Source: Actinomycetes bacterium
Lineage (GTDB): Bacteria; Actinomycetota; Actinomycetes; Mycobacteriales; Mycobacteriaceae
Direction: 5' to 3'
Assembly (NCBI GenBank): GCA_022600695.1
Contig: JAHZJY010000313.1
Location: 1-5,378, forward strand
Length of the DNA: 5,378 nucleotides
Under the pieces are notes generated by a model, which was not told the DNA's origin, did no database searches, and saw only the letters and a program-made list of their open reading frames with translations. Of this stretch, positions 1 through 5,101 are shown one piece after another. Position 1 is the stretch's first letter. Each line of letters opens with the position of its first letter. The position numbers and the translations under genes were made by a program.

Positions 1-1
1 C

Positions 2-703
2 GGTGGTGCGGTGCTCGGGCTCCGCGACCGTCTGGCCCACCTCGATCTGGAAACCGGTTCGCTGGAAACGTTTCTCCAGCCGGAGCCGGACCGCCCGGCG
101 AACCGGCTCAACGAGGCGGGGGTCGACCCGGCCGGCCGGCTCTGGTTCAGCACCATGCAGAACAACGTCACCGCCAGCGGTGGCGCCCGCCCCATGACGG
201 CCGCCACCGGGGCGCTGTACCGACTGGACCATGACGGCGACTGCCGACGGATGCTCGACGGTATCGGGGTGCCGAACACGCTGGCCTGGTCGCCGGACGC
301 GACCACGATGTACTTCGGCGACACCATGACCAACCTGATCCGCCGCTACCGCCTGGACCCCGCCGGCGACATCATCTCCGCTACCGACCTGCACGATGAC
401 ATCTCGGAGGGCGGTTGCGACGGCTCCGCACTGGATGCCGAGGGCTACCTGTGGAACGCGCGATTCGGCGCGGGCTGTCTGATCCGCTTCGCCCCGGACG
501 GCACGGTGGACACCCGCGTCGACCTGCCGGTGACCAACCCCACTTCGTGCTGTTTCGGCGGGGCGGATCTGAGCACCCTCTACGTGACTTCGGCGCGCTT
601 CGGGCTCACCGACGCCGAGGTCGCGGCCAACCCGCACGAGGGCGCCCTGCTCGCCCTCGATATCGGAGTTTGCGGCCGCCCCGCAAACCGGTTCGCCGGG
701 TGA
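2..703 (+). CDS. SMP-30/gluconolactonase/LRE-family lactonase, 5'-truncated by window edge
   Basis: This is the C-terminal 233 residues of a six-bladed beta-propeller lactonase of the SMP-30/regucalcin family, which is usually about 290 residues, so roughly 60 residues lie off the left edge. The frame is open from base 2 and the true start is not in the window. Family landmarks are visible: NRLNEAGVDPAGRLWFST (the family's N-[DE]-G-x-VDPxGRxW segment), PNTLAWSPD with the metal-binding Asn at 275-277, and CDGSALDAEGYLW with the metal-binding Asp at 419-421. TSCCFGG and LYVTSAR follow near the C-terminus, and the protein ends in the common RFAG-type tail. The first metal ligand (an N-terminal Glu) would be outside the window. 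Such enzymes hydrolyse sugar lactones or other lactones using a divalent metal in the cytoplasm; the substrate cannot be told from sequence. Two consensus positions differ (NDG to NEA, PDG to CDG). It lies 48 nt before the thiocyanate hydrolase genes, but no functional link is evident. Confidence 0.88.
   Translation, partial: GGAVLGLRDRLAHLDLETGSLETFLQPEPDRPANRLNEAGVDPAGRLWFSTMQNNVTASGGARPMTAATGALYRLDHDGDCRRMLDGIGVPNTLAWSPDATTMYFGDTMTNLIRRYRLDPAGDIISATDLHDDISEGGCDGSALDAEGYLWNARFGAGCLIRFAPDGTVDTRVDLPVTNPTSCCFGGADLSTLYVTSARFGLTDAEVAANPHEGALLALDIGVCGRPANRFAG
668..688. repeat. Perfect 8-bp inverted repeat GTTTGCGG-N5-CCGCAAAC
   Basis: The left arm is 668-675, the loop CCGCC is 676-680 and the right arm is 681-688, with no mismatch. 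It sits inside the last codons of the lactonase gene and about 27 nt before the putative -10 of the thiocyanate hydrolase operon. That is a plausible place for a dimeric regulator to bind, or for an RNA hairpin that slows read-through from the lactonase gene. There is no U-tract after it. Function is inference and the match may be chance in GC-rich coding DNA. Confidence 0.4.
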
Positions 704-711
704 CGCCCCGG

Positions 712-720
712 TGTTAGCGT
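712..720 (+). promoter_or_regulatory. Putative extended -10 promoter of the thiocyanate hydrolase operon
   Basis: TGTTAGCGT reads as an extended -10 (TGn followed by TAGCGT, matching the actinobacterial TAnnnT). A weak -35-like TTCGCC lies 17 nt upstream at 692-697. Transcription would start near 727 and give a leader of about 25 nt that contains the Shine-Dalgarno sequence of the first gene. The same TAGCGT hexamer precedes the FKBP gene. This is a pattern match only. Confidence 0.45.
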
Positions 721-735
721 CGAGCCATCGCTGCT

Positions 736-747
736 GAGGAGGGGAAG
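736..747 (+). promoter_or_regulatory. Strong ribosome binding site
   Basis: GAGGAGGGGAAG is a near-ideal Shine-Dalgarno tract about 7 nt before the ATG at 752. It fixes the start of the fused beta-alpha gene and suggests efficient translation. Confidence 0.8.
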
Positions 748-751
748 TTCG

Positions 752-1591
752 ATGACTACCGCCGCGGATCGGGAGAAACGACTGGCCCTGGTGTCGCGAT
801 TGAAGGCGACCTATCCGGAGATCCCGGAATGGCCCACTCCGGACATCATCACTTCGGACCACTACTGGGCCTATCTGAAGAACAATCACGACCAGGGGGC
901 CCAGCTCAATCCGCCCGAACCGTTCCTCGAGAAAGAGGAGGAACAGTGGGAGTTGATGACCTATGCGCTCTGCGAGGTCCTTGGCTGGGGCGGTATCTGG
1001 GTCTCCGAGGAGCGCCGCCGGATCTGCAACGTCGACGTTGGGCTACCCATCTACCTCGGCCTGCCCTACTACAGCCGATGGCTGTGGTCAGTCGGCAAGA
1101 TGCTCCTGGAGAAGAATCACATCACCTGGACCGAACTCACCGACCGACTGGCGGAAGTGCAGGACCGCTATGCCGGCGGTCTGAATGGACGGCGCCCGGC
1201 GGCCCAACCCAAGTTCGAAGGTGACGGATCGGCGGTCCACCGCAACCGCAACCACATCGACGCGGTCGGCAAGGGTGACCCGGTGATGTATGCCGGGCAG
1301 GCCGGTCCGGCGCAGTTCGCCGTCGGCGACCGGGTGAGGGTGCGGGACCTTCCCGCAATGTTCTACACCCGTACCCCTGAGTACGTGCGCGGCGCGAACG
1401 GGGTGATCGCCGAGGTCAGCTATGAGAGTCCCGCGCCGGAAGATGAGACCTGGGGCCGTGAGGACAGCACACCGGAATGGTTTTATATCGTCCGGTTCGC
1501 GCATTCCGACCTGTGGGACGGCTATGCCGGCCACCACAACGACGCCCTGCAGACCGAGATCCCCGAGCGCTGGCTGCAGGCCGCCCGCTGA
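752..1591 (+). CDS. Thiocyanate hydrolase, fused beta-alpha subunit (nitrile hydratase beta-like)
   Basis: This 279-residue protein reads as the thiocyanate hydrolase beta subunit (residues about 1-146) joined to the alpha subunit (about 160-279). The helical N-terminal part carries EKEEEQWEL (60-68), an Ala/Cys helix and GIWVSEERRR (81-90). These are followed by CNVDVGLPIYLGLPYYSRWL (92-111), which is typical of the beta subunit. The C-terminal part is the SH3-like barrel: FAVGDRVRVRDLPAMFYTRT (189-208), YVRGANGVI (211-219), YESPAPEDE (224-232), WFYIVRFAHSDLW (243-255) and TEIPERWL (268-275). In the Thiobacillus thioparus enzyme these are two separate chains of about 157 and 126 residues, so the fusion keeps nearly full lengths of both; the same join defines nitrile hydratase beta subunits. 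In this superfamily the chain packs against the catalytic subunit, and conserved arginines (probably in EERRR and in the YTRTxxYxRG segment) contact its oxidised cysteines. The start is set by the strong Shine-Dalgarno at 736-747. The next gene begins 57 nt downstream. Annotation pipelines may call it nitrile hydratase subunit beta, but the motifs fit thiocyanate hydrolase better. Confidence 0.85.
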   Translation: MTTAADREKRLALVSRLKATYPEIPEWPTPDIITSDHYWAYLKNNHDQGAQLNPPEPFLEKEEEQWELMTYALCEVLGWGGIWVSEERRRICNVDVGLPIYLGLPYYSRWLWSVGKMLLEKNHITWTELTDRLAEVQDRYAGGLNGRRPAAQPKFEGDGSAVHRNRNHIDAVGKGDPVMYAGQAGPAQFAVGDRVRVRDLPAMFYTRTPEYVRGANGVIAEVSYESPAPEDETWGREDSTPEWFYIVRFAHSDLWDGYAGHHNDALQTEIPERWLQAAR

Positions 1592-1648
1592 TTCGATCCC
1601 GCTCCCCCATGCCCCGCTCTCCGGTGCCCGAAAGGATGTCGTCCACCC

Positions 1649-2353
1649 ATGCCTGATCACGACCACGACCACGACCGCACCGTCAAACCGATGGTCGACG
1701 AGATCACCGACTTCGAGGTCCTTGAGATCGCCCTGCGCGAACTGTGCATCGAGAAGGGTCTGTTCACCGCCGAACAACATCGCATCATGACCGAGTACGG
1801 CGAGCAGATCGGCCCGACACCGGCGGCCCGCCTGGTCGCACGGGCATGGTTGGACCCAGAGTTCAAAGCCCTGGCGCTTCGCGACCCGATGGCCGCCAGC
1901 AAGGAGGTTGGCGTCGACTGGCTCGACCCCACCGGCTTCGGCACGCCCAGCGACTTTTACGCGTTCAAGATCCTCGAGGACACACCCACCGTGCACCACG
2001 TGATCGTCTGTGCGCTGTGCTCGTGTTATCCGAGGCCAATCCTCGGCAACTCCCCGGAGTGGTACCGGACGCCCAACTACCGCCGCCGTATCGTCCGATG
2101 GCCACGACCCGTCCTCGCCGAGTTCGGCCTGGAGTTGCCCGAGGGCGTCGAGGTCCGCGTGCAGGACTCCAACCAGAAACATCGGTTCATGGTGATGCCG
2201 ATGCGCCCGGCCGGCACCGAGACCTGGACCGAGGACCAACTGGCCGAAATCATCACCCGCGACAGCCTGATCGGGGTCACGCTGCCCAGACCCGGCGTCA
2301 CCACCAACATCGCCACCAAAACCGTCCCGGCTGTCCGCCCGATCACCGAGTGA
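1649..2353 (+). CDS. scnC: Thiocyanate hydrolase gamma subunit, metal-binding catalytic chain (nitrile hydratase alpha-like)
   Basis: This is the 234-residue catalytic subunit. With the beta-alpha chain it should convert thiocyanate and water to carbonyl sulfide and ammonia at a non-corrin cobalt centre. The metal site is V-C-A-L-C-S-C at residues 120-126 (2006-2026). Cys121, Cys124 and Cys126 would supply thiolate ligands, Ser125 and Cys126 backbone amides; Cys124 and Cys126 are the positions oxidised to sulfinate and sulfenate in this superfamily. Features favouring thiocyanate hydrolase over nitrile hydratase are a His-Asp-rich N-terminus (DHDHDHD, 3-9), the FGTPSDFY insertion (97-104), SPEWYRTPNYRRRIVRWPR (135-153), DSNQKHRF (173-180) and a long tail after SLIGVTLP. 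AGTETWTEDQLAEIITRDSLIGV is common to both families. The start ATG has a modest AAAGGA (1631-1636) 12 nt upstream. The alanine at 122 is unusual: cobalt-type enzymes usually have Thr and iron-type Ser. The gene's last bases overlap the start of the activator gene. Confidence 0.87.
   Translation: MPDHDHDHDRTVKPMVDEITDFEVLEIALRELCIEKGLFTAEQHRIMTEYGEQIGPTPAARLVARAWLDPEFKALALRDPMAASKEVGVDWLDPTGFGTPSDFYAFKILEDTPTVHHVIVCALCSCYPRPILGNSPEWYRTPNYRRRIVRWPRPVLAEFGLELPEGVEVRVQDSNQKHRFMVMPMRPAGTETWTEDQLAEIITRDSLIGVTLPRPGVTTNIATKTVPAVRPITE
2350..2353 (+). promoter_or_regulatory. GTGA start/stop overlap, translational coupling
   Basis: The TGA stop of the gamma gene (2351-2353) overlaps a GTG start (2350-2352) of the next gene, and an in-frame ATG follows at 2359. 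There is no good Shine-Dalgarno before either start, only GAG at 2348-2350. Ribosomes ending the gamma chain therefore probably restart here, tying activator output to gamma output. Confidence 0.6.
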
Positions 2354-2736
2354 CCGACATGGATGACACCGGGAACGACACCGTCGCCGATGACGAGCAG
2401 TTCGCCCTTCTCCAGGAGATCGCCGAGCGTAACCAGACCTGGTCGGTCATGGCGACCAAGTACGGCGTCGACAACCCCCTGCCACCGTGGAAGACCAGCC
2501 TCGACGGGTTCTGTGACGCACTCGACCGATCCTGCGCCGCCGCCGAGCAGCTCAATTTCACGTTCACCGACCGTCGCGATGAGGAAGATGAACTCTCCGC
2601 GACCCGCTACGCCAACGTGCCCTTCCCGGAGAGCCAGTTGATATCGCTGGCGCATTCGCTGCTGGCCCGCGGGGTCATCGACGAAACCGAACTCCGCCGG
2701 CGCCTCGACCACGTCCGGGCCCGGTTGGAATCCTGA
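2350..2736 (+). CDS. Thiocyanate hydrolase/nitrile hydratase activator, P15K/P14K-like
   Basis: This small protein is 128 residues from GTG 2350 or 125 from ATG 2359, and either start is possible. It is the third gene of the cassette and has the marks of the accessory proteins related to the N-terminal half of nitrile hydratase beta. These are a central LPPWKTSLDGFCDAL segment (41-55 from the ATG start) and a C-terminal FPESQLISLAHSLLARGVIDETELRRRL helix-turn region (89-116). Such proteins (P14K for cobalt nitrile hydratase, P15K for thiocyanate hydrolase) act as chaperones in the cytoplasm. They hold the catalytic subunit, assist cobalt insertion and cysteine oxidation, and then give way to the real beta chain. 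The gene order beta, alpha-type, activator is that of cobalt-type nitrile hydratase operons, which supports cobalt here. No transmembrane segment or signal is seen. The family call rests on position and these segments, since the protein is divergent. Confidence 0.75.
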   Translation: MTDMDDTGNDTVADDEQFALLQEIAERNQTWSVMATKYGVDNPLPPWKTSLDGFCDALDRSCAAAEQLNFTFTDRRDEEDELSATRYANVPFPESQLISLAHSLLARGVIDETELRRRLDHVRARLES

Positions 2737-2738
2737 AC

Positions 2739-2755
2739 CGGGCGGACACCGCCCG
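2739..2755. terminator. GC-rich hairpin after the thiocyanate hydrolase operon
   Basis: CGGGCGG (2739-2745), loop ACA, CCGCCCG (2749-2755) forms a perfect 7-bp all-GC stem two bases after the activator stop codon. It is followed by CCCCT rather than a U-tract, so it would be an actinobacterial-style terminator without a T run. Its place between the operon and the FKBP promoter fits a transcription end. Confidence 0.5.
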
Positions 2756-2785
2756 CCCCTACGCCGAATATCATGGGGCCGGCTG

Positions 2786-2791
2786 TAGCGT
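2786..2791 (+). promoter_or_regulatory. Putative -10 element giving a leaderless FKBP transcript
   Basis: TAGCGT matches TAnnnT and ends 7 nt before the GTG codon at 2799. That is the usual distance from a -10 element to the first transcribed base, so the mRNA would begin at the start codon. No Shine-Dalgarno is seen before the gene, which agrees with a leaderless start. No convincing -35 is visible. Confidence 0.5.
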
Positions 2792-2798
2792 GACCGCC

Positions 2799-3410
2799 GT
2801 GAAACTCTCCCGCGTACCCTCCCCCGTCGTTTTCGTGGCGTGCGCCGCATCACTGGCCATGACACTCGCCGGATGCGGCTCGACCACGGAATCGTCATCG
2901 CCGAGCAGCCCCACCGTCGCTTCCTCGATCACCGAATCCGCCGGCCCGGCCAGTGACTGCCCGCAGACTCCGCCGCCCGCCGATACCGAACCCGAGTGGA
3001 CCCTGCCGGGGGCCACCGGCAGCGTCGCGGTGACCGGGTCGACCGATACGGCGGCACCGCTGGTCACCGTGGACACCCCGTTCAGCGTGACGCAGACCGA
3101 GGTGCAGACGCTGACCGCCGGTGACGGCCCCGTCGTCTCCCCCACCGCGACGGTGTCGGTCTGCTACATGGGTGTCAATGGACGCGACGGAAATGTCTTC
3201 GACAGCAGCTACCAACGCGGCGAGCCCGTCGACTTCCCCCTCGACGGTGTCGTGCCGGGCTTCCAGAAGGCCATCACCGGACAGAAGGTCGGCTCCACCG
3301 TCGCGGTCGCGATGGTCTCGGCAGACGGCTACCCACAGGGACAGCCCCGGGCCGGAATCGAACCGGGCGACTCGCTGATCTTCGCCATCAAGATCCTCGA
3401 CGCCTCATAG
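2799..3410 (+). CDS. Secreted FKBP-type peptidyl-prolyl cis-trans isomerase lipoprotein
   Basis: From GTG 2799 the protein has 203 residues. Residues 1-26 form a lipoprotein signal peptide: MKLSR, a hydrophobic stretch (about 9-24) and the lipobox L-A-G-C with Cys26 as the lipidated residue, so the protein should sit on the outer face of the cytoplasmic membrane. A Ser/Thr/Pro-rich linker (27-65) and a short conserved region (about 70-112) precede the FKBP domain (about 113-203). Equivalents of FKBP12 pocket residues are Tyr123, Phe134-Asp135 (in NVFDSSY), Val151-Val152, Phe155, Tyr178 and Phe195. The floor tryptophan of FKBP12 (Trp59) is Phe155 here, which suggests altered activity or ligand binding. 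It probably helps fold exported proteins. A GTG at 2790 would add three residues but lies within the -10 element, so 2799 is preferred. It is transcribed convergently with the carotenoid oxygenase gene. Confidence 0.88.
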   Translation: MKLSRVPSPVVFVACAASLAMTLAGCGSTTESSSPSSPTVASSITESAGPASDCPQTPPPADTEPEWTLPGATGSVAVTGSTDTAAPLVTVDTPFSVTQTEVQTLTAGDGPVVSPTATVSVCYMGVNGRDGNVFDSSYQRGEPVDFPLDGVVPGFQKAITGQKVGSTVAVAMVSADGYPQGQPRAGIEPGDSLIFAIKILDAS

Positions 3411-3417
3411 ATCGCGG

Positions 3418-3444
3418 CTGGGGCCGGTCGCATCTGGGGCCGGT
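3418..3444. repeat. Short tandem direct repeat in the convergent spacer
   Basis: CTGGGGCCGGT occurs at 3418-3428 and again at 3434-3444, a 16-nt period. Both copies are followed by a related CGCAT or TGCCGCAT end, which suggests a small local duplication. It lies just after the FKBP stop codon. Confidence 0.65.
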
Positions 3445-3459
3445 TGCCGCATGCGGCAA
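3444..3459. terminator. 16-nt perfect palindrome, possible bidirectional terminator
   Basis: TTGCCGCATGCGGCAA is self-complementary over its full length; as RNA it gives a 6-bp stem with a CATG loop. Outer GGCC blocks at 3438-3441 and 3461-3464 could extend the stem past a small internal loop. It lies between two convergent genes (stops at 3410 and 3487), where a two-way terminator is expected. No U-tract is present on either side, so a protein-binding site is also possible. Confidence 0.42.
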
Positions 3460-3486
3460 TGGCCGCGCTGCCGACCCGGCGCAGGA

Positions 3487-5010
3487 CTACCGGCGCGCAG
3501 ACCGGATCGGCGCGAAATTCCCGTGGAACCCCTGCGGGATGTGATGGGTCAGTTGGGCCGTGGCAACCGGTCCGCGCTGCAGACCCTGTGCTTCGAGGAT
3601 GACCAGGCGGGAGGTGTGGTGTGCGGCCTGGTACTCGACGGACAGCAGCCAGCCGTCGTCCTCGTCGGTCGCACCGGGTCTGGGCGCGAACACCGGCTCG
3701 CAGAAGCTGTTCCCGGGCGTCTCGGCCACGTAGCCGGTCTGGGAATTGTCGGCAAGATCGAGCTTGGTGATCCCGTCGTAGAGGGTCCCGAGGTTATGCC
3801 GGGTGTTGAAGTAGGCGTAGCGGTGCGGTCTGCCCTCCCGGTCGGGATGGTGTCGCGGGAACTCGCAATTGTGCTCGCTGAGGCGCTCGCGCAACACCCG
3901 GCCCCCGGTGGTGACGCGGAATCGGGTGAACTCCGAGGACACCTGATCCATCGGGCTCGTCCGAAACCGCGCGATGCAGTCCAGCAGTTCGTCGCCACCG
4001 TAGGTGATCACGTCGAGGACGAGGTCGCCCCTGTCGTCATAGGCGTTGCTGAGGTGGAATTGCAGCACCGCATCGTGCTCGACCCGGCGGATGTCGCCGC
4101 CGTCGCGCGGGATCAGGATGAACGAACTGCCCCGGTCGGGACGGTACTTCATTCCGTCGCCAAAGGACTTCAACCCCAGCGCTATCGGAACTCCGTCCGG
4201 GATGATCGGTGAGATCAGGAACACCAGATAGCGCTCGGTGATGGCGAAGTCGTGCACCATCGCCACGTAGGGCAGGGATACCGACCGGTAATGCTTGAGC
4301 TTGCCCCGTCGGTCGGTCCGGTACACCCGCAGGTGTGGCCCCGGAATGAACTCCACCCCGAAGTTGAACATGGCGCCGCTGCTCGGGCAGAAACACGGGT
4401 GCGCGGAATAGGTTCCGATCCAGCGCAACTCGCCGCGAAATCGGCGAACTCCGAGAGTCTCCAGCGTGTCCGGATCAAGCTCGTGGGGCGGGCCGCCCTC
4501 CCACAGCGCGTAGAGATGGCCGGCGTGTTCAACAACATTGGTGTTGGCCAGATTCGGCGGCAACCGGCCGATGTTGGCCAGCCATCCCCCAGTCGCGTCG
4601 GTACCCATGTGCCGGGTTCCACCTTTGCCCCCGAAGTGCTGGGTCCGCACGTATCTGTTGCGGTAGTGAACATTCCCGCGGTCGATGGCGAAGGCGGAGA
4701 CCATGCCGTCTCCGTCGAACAGGTGGTGCAGTGGCCTGCCGGTGTGGTCCTCCCATCGGCCCGGCCCGTTGCGATACAGGGTTCCGGCCAACTCCTCGGG
4801 GACAGCACCTTCGACGGCGTCGACGGCATAGTCATGTTCGGTGCGCAGAGCTTCGCTGGCACCGAGGCTGCGCACGTCAGTGGCGGCCATCGACGTCAGT
4901 CGGTCGTCTGCCGAGGCCCGCTCGTCGGCATCCAGCGAATCCAGATAACCGCGCAACCCGGGGAGGTGACCCAAGTCCGGAAGTTCCACGGTGGGCGACC
5001 AACGAGCCAC
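3487..5010 (-). CDS. Carotenoid cleavage oxygenase (RPE65/CCD family)
   Basis: This 507-residue, full-length member of the carotenoid oxygenase family is a seven-bladed propeller with a non-haem Fe(II) at its axis. The enzyme would split a C=C bond of a carotenoid, apocarotenoid or stilbene-like substrate with O2. All four iron-binding histidines can be placed: His204 (SAHP), His253 (MVHDF), His319 (LQFHLSNA) and His496 (GFHGNF). Other family marks are PEELAGTLYRNGPGRW (71-86), HHLFDGDGMV (95-104), NTNVVEHAGHLYALWEGG (156-173), the carboxylate region NCEFPRHH (381-388) and CEPVFAPRPGATDEDDGWLLS (437-457). The length is close to mycobacterial homologues such as Rv0654 and Rv0913c of M. tuberculosis; which of these it matches best cannot be told by eye. 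The start is GTG 5010-5008, chosen because AGGAGG lies four bases upstream (5020-5015). About 60 residues precede the core; no signal peptide or membrane helix is seen. Substrate and cleavage position remain unknown. Confidence 0.93.
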   Translation of the reverse strand: MARWSPTVELPDLGHLPGLRGYLDSLDADERASADDRLTSMAATDVRSLGASEALRTEHDYAVDAVEGAVPEELAGTLYRNGPGRWEDHTGRPLHHLFDGDGMVSAFAIDRGNVHYRNRYVRTQHFGGKGGTRHMGTDATGGWLANIGRLPPNLANTNVVEHAGHLYALWEGGPPHELDPDTLETLGVRRFRGELRWIGTYSAHPCFCPSSGAMFNFGVEFIPGPHLRVYRTDRRGKLKHYRSVSLPYVAMVHDFAITERYLVFLISPIIPDGVPIALGLKSFGDGMKYRPDRGSSFILIPRDGGDIRRVEHDAVLQFHLSNAYDDRGDLVLDVITYGGDELLDCIARFRTSPMDQVSSEFTRFRVTTGGRVLRERLSEHNCEFPRHHPDREGRPHRYAYFNTRHNLGTLYDGITKLDLADNSQTGYVAETPGNSFCEPVFAPRPGATDEDDGWLLSVEYQAAHHTSRLVILEAQGLQRGPVATAQLTHHIPQGFHGNFAPIRSARR

Positions 5011-5014
5011 GGGA

Positions 5015-5020
5015 CCTCCT
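5015..5020 (-). promoter_or_regulatory. Ribosome binding site of the carotenoid oxygenase gene
   Basis: Read on the minus strand this is AGGAGG, a perfect Shine-Dalgarno core four bases before GTG 5010. It decides the start over the internal ATG at residue 41. Confidence 0.75.
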
Positions 5021-5042
5021 GGGGGTGCTGGCAGTCACTTCG

Positions 5043-5048
5043 ACAGTA
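5043..5048 (-). promoter_or_regulatory. Putative -10 element of the carotenoid oxygenase gene
   Basis: The minus-strand hexamer TACTGT matches TAnnnT and lies in the 91-nt gap between the upstream gene's stop and the GTG start. Transcription would begin near 5035 with a leader of about 25 nt that includes AGGAGG. No clear -35 is seen at the usual distance. The gene may instead be co-transcribed with its upstream neighbour. Confidence 0.4.
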
Positions 5049-5101
5049 GCCCGATTCCCGGCCTGCCCGCGCGGAACCTCCAACCGTGTTCGGTTCGGCC
5101 G

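Noticed and set aside
1592..1648. Separate promoter or attenuator between the fused gene and the gamma gene
   Set aside because: The 57-nt gap shows only a weak AAAGGA ribosome binding site; no stable hairpin or -10 element is evident.
1088..2239. 383-residue minus-strand open frame antisense to the thiocyanate hydrolase genes
   Set aside because: It lies opposite two clearly conserved genes, its translation shows no family motif, and long open antisense frames are common in high-GC DNA.
752..2353. Ordinary nitrile hydratase instead of thiocyanate hydrolase
   Set aside because: The superfamily is the same and automatic annotation may say so. However, the EKEEEQWEL, EERRRxCNVDVG, YESPAPEDE, TEIPERWL and YRTPNYRRRIVRWPR segments and the His-Asp N-terminus fit thiocyanate hydrolase. 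Only a phylogeny or assay would settle it fully.
1744..2736. Long plus-strand frame running across the gamma gene into the activator gene, suggesting one 330-residue protein
   Set aside because: The part before 2350 is the gamma gene read out of frame, rich in Arg, Pro and Gly without motifs. Only the part from 2350 onward is real.
2790..2798. GTG at 2790 as the FKBP start
   Set aside because: It overlaps the -10-like element, lacks a Shine-Dalgarno, and adds only three residues before an already complete signal peptide.
3451..5049. Two long plus-strand open frames (3451-4212 and 4252-5049) opposite the carotenoid oxygenase
   Set aside because: They are mirror frames of a gene with all its iron ligands in place, and have no recognisable motif or ribosome binding site.
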